Shown: positions 1 to 9,352, counted from the stretch's first letter. The stretch: DNA of 64,000 bases from JBHGBM01 sp041946965 (GCA_041946965.1 JBHGBM010000020.1:1-64000); one strand, 5' to 3'. Numbers and translations are program-made. Notes: generated by a model from the letters alone, not told the origin.

Positions 1-46
1 ATCAGGCCCACCTCATTCAAAGTAAAGGGGTAAGCCTACGAAACCG

Positions 47-1006
47 TCAGGAACTTCGGATTAGGTAATCCCCTCCGCTGATGGCTGTTTGCGCCGGCGG
101 ATTGAAGAGCATCTCTCCGCCCTCCTTGCGGATGGCCAGGACGATCACACCCAGGTCGCGGCCGATTTGCATTTGCTGGAGGGTTTTACCGGCCACCTCG
201 CTGTTTCCCGAGACGCGCACCTGTTCCATGGTGACTCCCGGGGCGAGGTGGGAAGTGGCGAAATCCAGAAAGGTGACCACGTGGGGGCGCAGCAGCGATT
301 GGGCGAGGCGGTGGCCGGTGATGGCGTAGGGTGCGAAGACGGCGTCGGCGCCGGCGCGGCGCATCTTGGCGTCGGCGCCCTCCTCGGCGGCGCGCGCGGC
401 CACGTAGAGCGCCGGGTTCAACGCCTTGGCGGAGAGCAGGAGGAAGAGGTTGTCGGCATCGGTGGCGAGCGCCGCCACCATGCCGCGGGCGCGCTCGACA
501 CGCACCTGGCGCAGCGTCTCGTCGCGGGTGGAATCGGCGTTGAGGGCGATCATCCCGGCGGCGAGGGCGCGCTCCACGCGCTCCGGGTCGCGGTCAATCA
601 CAACGAAGGGGACGCCGGCTTCTTTCAGCTCGTCGGCCGCGCCGCGGCCGACGCGCCCGAAGCCGCACACGATGAAATGGTCCTGAAGATTCTCGATCAT
701 CCGTTTGAGTCGCCTCCTGCCCAACACGTCGCCAAGCTCTATCTCGATGACCGACTGGGTAATGATGCCGATGCCGACAAACATGGTTCCGACGCCGAAC
801 ATGATCACGAAGATGTTGAAGATGCGTCCGGCGGCGCTGAGGTCGTGAATCTCCCGGTAGCCCACCGTGGCCATGGTGGTGAGCGTCATGTAGAAGGAGT
901 CGAAAAGAGGCCAGCCCTCGATGAGAGTGAAGCCGGCGGTGCCGAACAGCAGCGTCAACCCGACGGCGCTCACAAAGTAGACGGCCCGGCGAACGAAACG
1001 GCCCAT
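47..1006 (-). CDS. two-TM potassium channel with RCK (TrkA-N/TrkA-C) domains
   Basis: A 319-residue inner-membrane ion channel. The N-terminus has one membrane helix (about residues 9-30), a pore loop with the filter TVGYRE at 47-52, and a second helix (about 61-85). A cytoplasmic RCK domain follows, with the nucleotide-binding motif GFGRVG at 115-120, and then a TrkA-C-like domain in the last 80 residues. This is the MthK/Kch architecture, in which ligand binding to RCK gates K+ flow. The filter is odd: the last positions are RE rather than the usual GD, so strict K+ selectivity is not certain. The gene diverges from the isomerase gene at 1037 with only 30 bases between the starts. Confidence 0.88.
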   Translation of the reverse strand: MGRFVRRAVYFVSAVGLTLLFGTAGFTLIEGWPLFDSFYMTLTTMATVGYREIHDLSAAGRIFNIFVIMFGVGTMFVGIGIITQSVIEIELGDVLGRRRLKRMIENLQDHFIVCGFGRVGRGAADELKEAGVPFVVIDRDPERVERALAAGMIALNADSTRDETLRQVRVERARGMVAALATDADNLFLLLSAKALNPALYVAARAAEEGADAKMRRAGADAVFAPYAITGHRLAQSLLRPHVVTFLDFATSHLAPGVTMEQVRVSGNSEVAGKTLQQMQIGRDLGVIVLAIRKEGGEMLFNPPAQTAISGGDYLIRSS

Positions 1007-1036
1007 GTGTTCAAACTCATTGATAACATAAGGAGC

Positions 1037-1876
1037 ATGACCAGACGATCCTTTTTGCCGGCGGTGGCCGGTTCGGCGCTGGCCGGCAGGGCGGTTGCCT
1101 CGGCGCAGCAGGCGAAGTTGAAGGGCCGCTTGAAGCAGGCCGCCACGCGCGGGTGCTTTCGCGGCATGCAGTTCCCCGAGATGTGCAAGCAGGCCGCGCG
1201 GCTCGGGCTGAAGGGCATCGACCTGGTGGGACCGGCGGACTGGCCCATCCTGAAAGAGAACGGCCTCATCCCGACCATGGCGCCAAGCGCTTCAAGCATT
1301 CGTGACGGGATCAACCGGATTGAGAACCACCCCCGCATCCTGGAGGGCATGCGCAAGAGCATCAACGAAGCCGCGGCGGCGGGCGCGCCCAACGTGATCG
1401 TGTTGAGCGGCGAGCGCAAGGGACTGCCGGACGATCAGGGGATCGAGAACTCGGTGAAGTTTTTCAACCAGATCAAGGCCGTGGCGGAAGACAAGGGCGT
1501 CACGCTGTGTCTGGAATTGCTCAACAGCAAGGTGAACCACCCCGACTACCAGTGCGATCATACGAAGTGGGGGGTCGAGGTCTGCAAGCGCGTCAATTCG
1601 CCGCGGGTGAAGCTGCTGTACGACATCTACCACATGCAGATCATGGAAGGGGACATCATCCGGACCATTCAGGAGAACATCCAGTGGATCGGGCACTTCC
1701 ATACGGCGGGCAACCCGGGCCGGCATCAGCTCGACGAGAATCAGGAGCTGAACTATAAGGCCATCGCGGAGGCGATCGTCAAGACCGGCTACACCGGCTA
1801 CCTGGCGCACGAGTACGGCCCGACGAAAGATCCGATTGCGTGCATGGAAGAAGCCATTCGCATTTGCGACGTCTAG
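1037..1876 (+). CDS. secreted TIM-barrel sugar isomerase, hydroxypyruvate isomerase family
   Basis: A 279-residue protein of the xylose-isomerase-like TIM barrel family (AP endonuclease 2 fold). The start at 1037 is chosen because it gives a twin-arginine-like leader (MTRRSFL followed by an Ala-rich stretch) and AGGAG lies just upstream; the frame stays open further 5-prime but that part is a shadow of the channel gene. Sequences such as CLELLNSK, LLYDIYHMQ and GHFHTAGNPGR match the metal-binding strands of hydroxypyruvate isomerases and related 3-keto-sugar epimerases. The substrate cannot be fixed from sequence. The 3-prime end overlaps the next gene by 41 bases. Confidence 0.8.
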   Translation: MTRRSFLPAVAGSALAGRAVASAQQAKLKGRLKQAATRGCFRGMQFPEMCKQAARLGLKGIDLVGPADWPILKENGLIPTMAPSASSIRDGINRIENHPRILEGMRKSINEAAAAGAPNVIVLSGERKGLPDDQGIENSVKFFNQIKAVAEDKGVTLCLELLNSKVNHPDYQCDHTKWGVEVCKRVNSPRVKLLYDIYHMQIMEGDIIRTIQENIQWIGHFHTAGNPGRHQLDENQELNYKAIAEAIVKTGYTGYLAHEYGPTKDPIACMEEAIRICDV

Positions 1877-3455
1877 CGCGCTCGCGCTGGGCCTTGCCGT
1901 GACCAGCGCGGACCTGAACCGCATTCTGGCCAGGTGGAAGCCGGTCCGCATGGCGTACGAGCCCGTGGCGCTCGCGCCGCGCGAGCGGGAGCTTGTGGAG
2001 CGGCTGGTGGAGGCGTCCCGCTGCCTGGGCGATATCTACTGGCGGCAGAACGATCCCGAAGGACTGCGGCTCTACCAGACCGCAACCGATCCGAAACTGA
2101 AGCGGCTGCTGATGATCAACGGCAGCCGCTTCGATCTCTTGAACGAAAACCGGCCGTTTGCGGGCTCCGCCCCGGCGCCGCCCGGCCGCGCCTTGTACCC
2201 GGCGGGCGTTACGCGCGAGCAGATCGAGGCGCACGTTCGCGCGCATCCGGGGGAGCGTGAAGCGACTTACAGCGGCTACACCGTGGTGAAGGACGGCTTC
2301 CGCACCGTGCCCTACCACGTGGAGTACCGCGAGTTCCTGGAGCCGGCGGCGCGGCTGCTGCGGGAAGCGGCGGCGTTGAGCGCCGACGCAGCTTTCGCGC
2401 GCTTCCTGCGGCTGCGCGCCGGCGCGCTGCTCACCGACGACTACCTGGCGAGCGACCTGGCGTGGCTCGACCTGAAGAACCCGAAATTCGACGTGATCTT
2501 CGGGCCGTACGAGACGTACATTGACGAACTGCTCGGGGTGAAGACCGCCTACGGCGCGGCCGTGCTTATCCGCAACGAGCCGGAAAGCGCGCGGCTGGCG
2601 CTGTTCGAGCGCTATGTGCCGGAGATGCAGGACGCGCTGCCGCTGCCGGCCGCCGGCCGTCCCTCCAAGCTGGGCCTGGCGACGCCCATGGAAGTGATGG
2701 ATTCGCCCTTCCGCTCCGGCGACCTGCGGCACGGCTACCAGGCGGTGGCGGACAACCTGCCCAATGATCCGCGCATCCACGAGCGGAAGGGCAGCAAGAA
2801 GATCTTCTTCAAGAACTTCATGGACGCGCGCGTGAAGTACGTCATCTTGCCCGTGGCGCAGCGGCTGATGCGCCCGGACCAGGCAGCGCAAGTAAGCGGC
2901 GAGGGCTATCTGATCGGCACCGTGCTGCACGAGATCGCGCACGGCCTGGGTCCGGTGTTCGCGCGCGCGGGCGGAAAGCAGGTGGACATGCGCGAGGCCA
3001 TCGGGCCGGTGTACTCGGCGCTGGAGGAAGCCAAGGCGGACGTAGTGGGGATGTTCACCGTCCCGCTGCTGGCGCGCCGCGGCGCACTGGCGAAAGACCG
3101 GCTGCCGGAGTATTACGCTTCCTACGCGGCGGGAATGCTGCGCTCCATGCGCTTCGGCACGGGCGAGGCGCACGGGCGCGCGGAGCTGATGGAGTTCAAC
3201 TATCTGCGGCAGCAGGGCGCTATTGCGCACGCGGGCGGGCGCTACGCGGTGGACGCGACCCGGATGGAAGCCGCGATCGCCGCGCTTGCGAAACGGCTGC
3301 TGGAGATCGAAGCCGCGGGCGATCGCGCCGGGGCCGAGGCGTGGTTCGCGCAGTATGGGCGGATGCAGCCGGAACTTCAACGCGCGCTGGAATCGGCAAG
3401 CGGCGTGCCGGTGGATCTCGACCCGGAGTTCTCGTTTCCCGACCGCGTACGCTGA
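1836..3455 (+). CDS. M49-like zinc metallohydrolase (dipeptidyl-peptidase III-related)
   Basis: A 539-residue protein. The TTG start at 1836 is preferred because it gives a basic then hydrophobic leader (MRAWKKPFAF, then an Ala/Leu-rich run), i.e. an export signal; it overlaps the previous gene by 41 bases. Zinc-site motifs are visible: HEIAHG about residue 367, and EEAKAD about 35 residues downstream, which corresponds to the EECRAE motif of M49 peptidases. Classical DPP III has HEXXGH, while here the spacing is HEXXH. Related bacterial proteins are annotated as M49 peptidases or Zn-dependent hydrolases. Peptide substrates are inferred, not shown. Confidence 0.68.
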   Translation: MRAWKKPFAFATSSALALGLAVTSADLNRILARWKPVRMAYEPVALAPRERELVERLVEASRCLGDIYWRQNDPEGLRLYQTATDPKLKRLLMINGSRFDLLNENRPFAGSAPAPPGRALYPAGVTREQIEAHVRAHPGEREATYSGYTVVKDGFRTVPYHVEYREFLEPAARLLREAAALSADAAFARFLRLRAGALLTDDYLASDLAWLDLKNPKFDVIFGPYETYIDELLGVKTAYGAAVLIRNEPESARLALFERYVPEMQDALPLPAAGRPSKLGLATPMEVMDSPFRSGDLRHGYQAVADNLPNDPRIHERKGSKKIFFKNFMDARVKYVILPVAQRLMRPDQAAQVSGEGYLIGTVLHEIAHGLGPVFARAGGKQVDMREAIGPVYSALEEAKADVVGMFTVPLLARRGALAKDRLPEYYASYAAGMLRSMRFGTGEAHGRAELMEFNYLRQQGAIAHAGGRYAVDATRMEAAIAALAKRLLEIEAAGDRAGAEAWFAQYGRMQPELQRALESASGVPVDLDPEFSFPDRVR

Positions 3456-3480
3456 TCCGCCATTTGCGAGAATAAGCGCA

Positions 3481-6105
3481 ATGGTGCGTGCTTTTCCACT
3501 CGTGCTGTTGTGCCTGCTGCATGTCCATGCGCAGACCTCGCCCACGGGAACCATACAGGGTGTGGTCCTCGACCCGAGCGGCGCGCCAGCCGCGAATGTA
3601 AGCGTCCAGGCCCGCAACGTGGAATCCGGAGCCGCCCGCACCGCGGAAACCGGCGAGAACGGCCAGTTCAGCATGGTGGGGCTGCCCATCGGCACCTACA
3701 CGCTGCGGGCGGAGCGCGCGGGTTTCGCGCCCGTGAATGTCGCGCCTTTCCTGGTCTCGGTGGGCCAGATCGTGGTCCAGCGGATCACGCTCCCGCTGGC
3801 CGGAGTGGAGACAAAGGTCGAGGTCACGGAGAAGTCCGATGTGGTGGAGGCCGCGGCGAGCGCCTCGAGCGTGGCGCTCGGATACGACCGGATTGAAGAG
3901 GCTCCGGCGCCGAACCGCAGCTATCTGAACTTCGTCAGCCTGGCGCCAGGCGTGAGCGCTTCGAGCGGTTCGAGCACCGCCCGCGTGGCGAGCGCGCCGC
4001 GGAGTCCAATGGCGGACAGCGGTTTCAGCTTCGCGGGTCTGAGCGGGCGCAACAACAGCATCAGCATCGACGGCGTGGACAACCGCGACGAGTTCACCGG
4101 CGGCAACCGCGTGGCGGTCGGCCTGGAAATGATTCAGGAGTTCCGCGTTTCCGGCGTGAGCGTCGGCGCGGAGTTGGGCGGCGCCGCCGGGGGCCTGGTG
4201 AACGTGGTCACGCGCTCCGGCGTCAACCTGTGGCACGGCGACTGGACCTTCTTCGCGCAGAACGAAGGGTTAAACGCGCGCGGGCCGGAAGCCGAGGGAA
4301 CGGTCAAGCCGCGGGGGCGCCGCTACCAGCCGGGCGTCTCCACGAGCGGTCCCATCCGCCGCGACCGCACGTTCTTTTCGGCGGCGGTCGAATACGAGCG
4401 GGAATCCGGAGAGGAAAGGTCCGAAACCCCCGAGGAGGCCGCGGCAATCATCGGCCCGCGCGTCTCGCGCGGGCTTTTTCCGAATGAAGACCGGGGCGCC
4501 GAGGCCTCGTTCAAGCTCAATCACCAGCTTGGAGCGCGGGACGGTTTCGTACTGCGCTATGCGTTTTCCCGGGGCCGCGTGGCCGGCGACATGCAGGGAT
4601 CGGAGAATTTCCAGGACCGTTCCGTGCTGGGGCGCAGCACGACCACGGACCACTCGCTGGCGGGCAACTGGGTCTCGGTGCTCTCTCCCACCAGGGTGAA
4701 CGAATTTCGCGTGCAGGTGGCGCAGCGGAGCCAGACCGTCCGCCCGAACACGGACGGGCCGATGTTCGAGATTCCCGGAGTGGTGAGCTTCGGGCAGTCG
4801 TACAGGCTGAACGGGGACCGCACGGAGAACCATTACCAGGCGGTGGAGAACTTCAGCTTCGTGCTGGGACGGCACCGGCTGAGCGCGGGCGCGGATGTGC
4901 ACGGCGTCACCCTCGATTCGCGCATCGCCAACCGGTTTGGAGGCATCTTCATTTTTCCCACGCTCGCGGATTTCGCGCGCGGGACTCCGGACGTGTTCTT
5001 GCAGGCGTTCGGCGATGCGCGCACGCGGTTGAATACCGTGCCGGTGGGGCTGTGGATCCAGGAGCGCTGGCAACTGAACCCGGAGCTGCTGCTGGAAGCG
5101 GGCGTGCGGTACGACCGGCAGCGCATGCCCGCGGGCCTGCCGCCGTCATCCAATAATTTCTCGCCGCGTTTGGGGTTGGCGTGGCGGCCCTGGCCGAAGA
5201 CTCCGCTGGTGTTTCGCGCGGGCTTCGGCCTGTTCAGCGACCGCTATCCGCTCGCCTACCTGAACCAGGCGGCGCAGAACAGTTTCGAGCAGTACGCGAC
5301 CGGCGCCGATGCGGTGCGCGCGCTGCAAAGTTCAAAGCCGGTGGCGGGAATCGCGCACCATGTGTACCGGGCGTCGGACCGCTTCCCCTCCACCTACAGC
5401 CGCAAGTTCAGCGCCGGTGCGGAGCGGGGCTTCGGACAGAACACCACGCTCACCGTGGAAGCAAGCGCGGTAAGCGGATTTCACCTGCCCCGAATTCGCC
5501 ATTACCTGCTGGAGCAGACCGCGCGCTCGGAATACCGCGGCGCCCTGATCGCGCTCAACCGCAGAATGAGCCGCGAGTTGACGTTCCTCTTCTCTTACGC
5601 CGCAGGCCAGGCGAAGGACGACGCTTCCGACTTCGACGAGCAGCCCTCGGATCCGGACAACCTCCGCCAAGACTGGTCACGTTCGCGGCAGCACCAGCTT
5701 CACAGGCTGGGGCTCAGCGCCGTGTTCGAGTGCCCGGGTATGGAGAGCATCACACTGGCGCCGGTGTTCACCGCGGGAAGCGGCAGGCCGATCAACGCAC
5801 TCCTGACGGCGGACTACACCGGCGCGTACCCTATCAGCGCGAGGCCGGAAGGCATGCCGCGCAACCCGTACTTCGGCCCCGCCACCGTGTCCATGGACCT
5901 GCGCGCGATGAAGACGATCCGGGTCAAGCACGAGCGGATGTGGGTGCAATTCGGCGTGGAGAGCTTCAACCTGCTGAACCACTCGAATGCCGTCCGGGTG
6001 AGCCCGTATTACGCCGCGGGCCGCGACCGCCTGCCATCGTACGGCGGCCTGATCGAGGCGCAGAACGGACGGCAGATGCAGTTGTTCATGCAGATCGAGT
6101 ACTGA
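3481..6105 (+). CDS. Oar-like TonB-dependent outer-membrane receptor
   Basis: An 874-residue outer-membrane protein. The ATG at 3481 gives a signal peptide (MVRAFPLVLL to HAQ), then a carboxypeptidase-regulatory-like beta-sandwich (GTIQGVVLDPSG, GLPIGTYTLRAERAGF), then a plug region (NNSISIDGVDNRDE) and a long barrel ending in an aromatic residue (QIEY). This is the layout of the large Oar/SusC-like receptors expanded in Acidobacteria. Substrate unknown. It follows the M49-like gene by 25 bases and may be cotranscribed with it. The downstream gene is convergent, with 2 bases between the stop codons. Confidence 0.85.
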   Translation: MVRAFPLVLLCLLHVHAQTSPTGTIQGVVLDPSGAPAANVSVQARNVESGAARTAETGENGQFSMVGLPIGTYTLRAERAGFAPVNVAPFLVSVGQIVVQRITLPLAGVETKVEVTEKSDVVEAAASASSVALGYDRIEEAPAPNRSYLNFVSLAPGVSASSGSSTARVASAPRSPMADSGFSFAGLSGRNNSISIDGVDNRDEFTGGNRVAVGLEMIQEFRVSGVSVGAELGGAAGGLVNVVTRSGVNLWHGDWTFFAQNEGLNARGPEAEGTVKPRGRRYQPGVSTSGPIRRDRTFFSAAVEYERESGEERSETPEEAAAIIGPRVSRGLFPNEDRGAEASFKLNHQLGARDGFVLRYAFSRGRVAGDMQGSENFQDRSVLGRSTTTDHSLAGNWVSVLSPTRVNEFRVQVAQRSQTVRPNTDGPMFEIPGVVSFGQSYRLNGDRTENHYQAVENFSFVLGRHRLSAGADVHGVTLDSRIANRFGGIFIFPTLADFARGTPDVFLQAFGDARTRLNTVPVGLWIQERWQLNPELLLEAGVRYDRQRMPAGLPPSSNNFSPRLGLAWRPWPKTPLVFRAGFGLFSDRYPLAYLNQAAQNSFEQYATGADAVRALQSSKPVAGIAHHVYRASDRFPSTYSRKFSAGAERGFGQNTTLTVEASAVSGFHLPRIRHYLLEQTARSEYRGALIALNRRMSRELTFLFSYAAGQAKDDASDFDEQPSDPDNLRQDWSRSRQHQLHRLGLSAVFECPGMESITLAPVFTAGSGRPINALLTADYTGAYPISARPEGMPRNPYFGPATVSMDLRAMKTIRVKHERMWVQFGVESFNLLNHSNAVRVSPYYAAGRDRLPSYGGLIEAQNGRQMQLFMQIEY

Positions 6106-6107
6106 GG

Positions 6108-6815
6108 TCAGAAGCTGCGCACGCCGAGCGCCACCACATCGTCCACGCGCATGGTTTCCTTGCTGACAAAGGGCTCGCCGTATCTGGCGCCGATGAGGTT
6201 GCCGTAAAAGCGCGCGATGGCCGCGAGGCGCTCGCGGATTTCGCCTTCGCCGGGGAACAGGTCGCTGGCCTCGCCGCCGCCGTATTGCGAGCGGTAGCTG
6301 AGCAGCGCGGCCATGCGGCGGTCGAACTGCGCGGAGATGTCCACCACGAAGGTCGGAGTCACGTTGGCGTAAAGCGACGAGTAGATCACCTTGTAAGGGC
6401 GGTGAGGGGCGGTAGCGGAGTCGAGCTTCGCCAGCCCCGCGAGGAAGCAGGCTTCACGCGCCATCTCTCCGGCGCGGTAGTGGTCCGGGTGCCGGGCTTC
6501 CCAGTAAGGCAGGATCACCAGGCGCGGCGTCAGCTCGCGGATCTTCACCGCCAGGGACATGCGCGCGGCGAGCGTGTTTTCCAGCCGCGCGTCCGGCATG
6601 CGCATGTTGCCGCGCCACGCGAGCAGCATGCGGCGCGCGGCCTCTTCGGATTCGGCGATGCGCGTTTCCGGCGTGCCGCGCGTGCCCATATCGCCCGCGG
6701 TGAGGTCCAGGACTCCGGCGCGGTATCCCATCTCGGCCATGCGGATCAGGGTGCCGCCGCAGGTCTGTTCCACGTCGTCCGGATGCGCGGCAATGGCGAG
6801 GATGTCGAGCGGCAT
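6108..6815 (-). CDS. bshB1: BshB1-type PIG-L deacetylase (bacillithiol biosynthesis)
   Basis: A 235-residue zinc-dependent de-N-acetylase. The start at 6815 gives MPLDILAIAAHPDD, with the zinc-binding AHPDD at 10-14; a second metal/active-site motif is seen in ARHPDHY. The sequence TCGGTL and the overall length match BshB1, which deacetylates N-acetylglucosaminyl-malate to make GlcN-malate for bacillithiol. It is the last gene of a tight minus-strand run (4 bases after the rhomboid gene). bshA and bshC are not in the window, so the pathway assignment rests on family resemblance. Confidence 0.82.
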   Translation of the reverse strand: MPLDILAIAAHPDDVEQTCGGTLIRMAEMGYRAGVLDLTAGDMGTRGTPETRIAESEEAARRMLLAWRGNMRMPDARLENTLAARMSLAVKIRELTPRLVILPYWEARHPDHYRAGEMAREACFLAGLAKLDSATAPHRPYKVIYSSLYANVTPTFVVDISAQFDRRMAALLSYRSQYGGGEASDLFPGEGEIRERLAAIARFYGNLIGARYGEPFVSKETMRVDDVVALGVRSF

Positions 6816-6819
6816 GGTC

Positions 6820-7488
6820 TTACCAGGTGAGATCGCGGCGGCGGCGGTAGGGCTGTTTGGTTCCCAGAACTTTGACAAGCACCATGCCGGCGACGAAGCC
6901 GCCCACGTGCGCGAAGAACGCGACGCCGCCCTGAGTCGCGTGAGTACGCGCGATGGAGCCCACCCCGCTGAAGAGCTGGATGATGAACCAGTAGGCCAGC
7001 ATCAGGACCGCCGGAACCTCAACCGTAGTGATGAACAGGAAAATGAACACCAGGGTCAGGATGCGCGCGTGCGGGAACTTCACGATGTACGCCCCCATAA
7101 CTCCGGCAATCGCGCCGCTGGCGCCCACCATGGGGACGCCGGAATCGGGATTGACGATGATCTGCCCGGCCGCCGCCGCCACGCCGGAGAGCAGGTAGAA
7201 CATCAGGTACTTGCCGTGGCCCAGCACGTCCTCCACGTTATCGCCGAAGATCCACAGAAACCAGAGGTTGCCCAGCACGTGCATCCAGCCTCCGTGCAGG
7301 AACATGGAGGTGAACAGCGAGGTCAGGTGGAGATTGGCCGGCACCAGCCCGTAGACTTCGACGAAATGGTTCAGAGAATACGGATCCAGCATGGATTCGT
7401 ACAGGAAAACCACCAGGTTGACGATGATAAGGAGCACCGTCACCACCGGCCGGGAGTAACTGGGCTGCGCGTCGCGAAGGGGGAACAT
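6820..7488 (-). CDS. rhomboid-family intramembrane serine protease
   Basis: A 222-residue integral membrane protease with six predicted helices. The catalytic Ser lies in GASG (Ser124) and the catalytic His in AHVGGF (His194); the conserved HGGWMH and Asn74 (GNLWFL) are the helix-2 residues of the rhomboid active site. It would cleave transmembrane segments of unknown substrates. Its start codon directly abuts the PfkB stop codon (7489), and its stop is 4 bases from the bshB1 start, so it is part of the sthA to bshB1 run. Confidence 0.9.
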   Translation of the reverse strand: MFPLRDAQPSYSRPVVTVLLIIVNLVVFLYESMLDPYSLNHFVEVYGLVPANLHLTSLFTSMFLHGGWMHVLGNLWFLWIFGDNVEDVLGHGKYLMFYLLSGVAAAAGQIIVNPDSGVPMVGASGAIAGVMGAYIVKFPHARILTLVFIFLFITTVEVPAVLMLAYWFIIQLFSGVGSIARTHATQGGVAFFAHVGGFVAGMVLVKVLGTKQPYRRRRDLTW

Positions 7489-8445
7489 TTACATGCCGGC
7501 GCTTAGGGACCGCGCGTGATATTCGGGATGCACGCGGCGTTCGGCGCGGGCGATGAGGGCGCGCGCTTCGGTCAGGGTTGCGAGGCGGCCGCGGGCCCCG
7601 AGGGCGGTGCAGTTGAGAGCGGCCATGGCATTGGAAAACTCGAGTGCTTCCAGCGTGGGCATGCCTTCGAGAACAGCATAGCAGAACGCCCCGTGGAACA
7701 CGTCGCCCGCACCGGTGGTGTCGATGCAATTCACCACGAAGGCCGGGGCGTACAGGAATACTCCGGCCTCCAGCGCCAGCGCGCCGTGGGCGCCGAGCGT
7801 CATGGCGGCGACCCGCATGCCGTACTCGCGTTGAATCATTTCGAGCGCCCGGAAGGGATCGCGCTCGTTAGTCCACTGGGTGGGAAATTCGGAGCTGGTG
7901 ATCAGGTAGTCCACGAACGGCAGGACGCGGTCGAAGCCGTGGTAAATCGTATCCACATCCACGGTCACGGGGATGCCGGCGCCGCGGGCCAGACGGGCGG
8001 CGTGTTCCACCGCGGGAGTGTCGTGCCCGTCGATGTGCAGCAGCCGCGCGCAGGTGATCTGCTCCGGAGCGATCTGGGAGGGGTCGATGCGCAGGCAGTC
8101 GGGGCGGCTCCAGAGCACGGTGCGCTCGCCGGTGCTGCGGTCGATGATGATGTAGGCGGACTGGTTGGGACAGTTGCGGCGGATCTGCACGTGATCCAGG
8201 TTGATGTTCCACTGGCGCAGGCTGTCCATCTGGATCCGGCCGCGCTCATCGTCACCGATCGTGCCGATGTATTTGGTGCGCAGCCCGAGCTTCGCGCAGG
8301 TGGCGATGGCGCTGGCCACCTGGCCGCCGGCGCTGATGATCTCCTCCTGGAACGGGACCTTGCCGGCGTAAGCCGGGAAGTGCGGCACAACCAGGAGGGT
8401 ATCGGTGGCATTCAGCCCGACGCCCACCACGTCGAATTCGGGCAT
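7489..8445 (-). CDS. PfkB-family carbohydrate/nucleoside kinase
   Basis: A 318-residue ribokinase-type kinase. The start at 8445 gives MPEFDVVGVGLNATD. Visible signatures are GGQVASAIATCAKLG near the N-terminus (substrate-binding GG motif) and the C-terminal DTTGAGDVFHGAF, which carries the anion hole and catalytic Asp (GAGD). The substrate may be a sugar, a nucleoside or a sugar phosphate; nothing in the sequence decides it. It sits 5 bases after the ROK-like gene, so the pair may handle one sugar derivative. Confidence 0.87.
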   Translation of the reverse strand: MPEFDVVGVGLNATDTLLVVPHFPAYAGKVPFQEEIISAGGQVASAIATCAKLGLRTKYIGTIGDDERGRIQMDSLRQWNINLDHVQIRRNCPNQSAYIIIDRSTGERTVLWSRPDCLRIDPSQIAPEQITCARLLHIDGHDTPAVEHAARLARGAGIPVTVDVDTIYHGFDRVLPFVDYLITSSEFPTQWTNERDPFRALEMIQREYGMRVAAMTLGAHGALALEAGVFLYAPAFVVNCIDTTGAGDVFHGAFCYAVLEGMPTLEALEFSNAMAALNCTALGARGRLATLTEARALIARAERRVHPEYHARSLSAGM

Positions 8446-8450
8446 AAGCC

Positions 8451-9344
8451 CTATTGTAAGGGGATGCTGGCGGCCGCGTGGACGGCGGCGCCGATCAGCG
8501 CGATTTCGTGCCCCGTCGCGACCACCTCGACGAAGCTGCCTTGCAACGGCGTCATGCTGATCATCTCGTGCATGAAGACGCCGAGCAGGCCGGTGTTGAC
8601 ATGCGGCGCGTTGGGGCCGGCCAGGAAGAAGCGCCCCGGCCCTTCCAGGTGTACGCTGGTGGCGCAGCCGGCGGCGAGCGCGCGGTGCCATAGCCGCACG
8701 AATTCCGCCGCGCGCGCGTCGCCATCGGCGGCGGCCGCGAACACCTCCTCGGGTTCCAGGTCGAGGAACCGCAGGCGGATGGATCGGCTGCCGACGATGC
8801 CTTCCAGGTGTCCCCGGCCGCCGCAACCGCAGTAGCGCTCCTTGGGATCGAGCGAAACCACCATGTGGCCGCCTTCCCAGGGCACGTCCTGCTGCGGATA
8901 GCGGCCGAAGCCGACCCCTTCGCCGAGGTACCAGACGCGGATGAGATCGCCGAGCCGCCCGCGCGTCGCGGCGAGGCCGGCGGCGAGGGCGTCCGCGCTG
9001 TTGAGCACGCGGACCGAGGCGGGGATGCCCACGGCGGCGAGCGCCGCACGCAGCGCTTCGGCAAGCGGATAGCCCTTCATCTGGGCGAGGTTGGGCGAGT
9101 CCTCAACTACGCCGTTGCGAATGATGCCCGGAAACCCCACGCCCACCGTCCCCACCGGGTTGCCGCCGGCCAGCGCCTCCACCTGCTCCCGTATGCATTC
9201 GAGGACCTGCTCGGCGTGCATTTTCTGAAGAGTTCCGGCGGGCGCGCCGGGCTCGGGATAGACGCGGGGCGCTCCCGCGAGCCGGTTCGCCTCCACAACG
9301 CCGGCCCGAATGTCCGTGGTGGCCAATACTCCGATGCTGATCAT
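8451..9344 (-). CDS. ROK-family protein with degenerate kinase motifs
   Basis: A 297-residue protein of the ROK (repressor, ORF, kinase) fold. The start at 9344 gives MISIGVLATTDIRAG. GVGFPGIIRNG and the Cys-rich CGCGGRGHLEG are clear ROK signatures. Several key positions differ: the N-terminal phosphate-binding DxGxT is not visible, the catalytic Asp in the usual Asn-Asp pair appears as NSAD, and the last zinc Cys of CxCGxxGCxE is His. It has no helix-turn-helix, so it is not a classical ROK repressor. It could be a divergent kinase or a sugar-binding regulator of the adjacent PfkB kinase. Confidence 0.75.
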   Translation of the reverse strand: MISIGVLATTDIRAGVVEANRLAGAPRVYPEPGAPAGTLQKMHAEQVLECIREQVEALAGGNPVGTVGVGFPGIIRNGVVEDSPNLAQMKGYPLAEALRAALAAVGIPASVRVLNSADALAAGLAATRGRLGDLIRVWYLGEGVGFGRYPQQDVPWEGGHMVVSLDPKERYCGCGGRGHLEGIVGSRSIRLRFLDLEPEEVFAAAADGDARAAEFVRLWHRALAAGCATSVHLEGPGRFFLAGPNAPHVNTGLLGVFMHEMISMTPLQGSFVEVVATGHEIALIGAAVHAAASIPLQ

Positions 9345-9352
9345 TACGGCCC

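Noticed and set aside
1779..3695. Very long open frame on the minus strand (about 638 codons) under the M49-like gene
   Set aside because: Arg/His-rich, no domain, and it mirrors the third-position-GC of the real gene on the plus strand.
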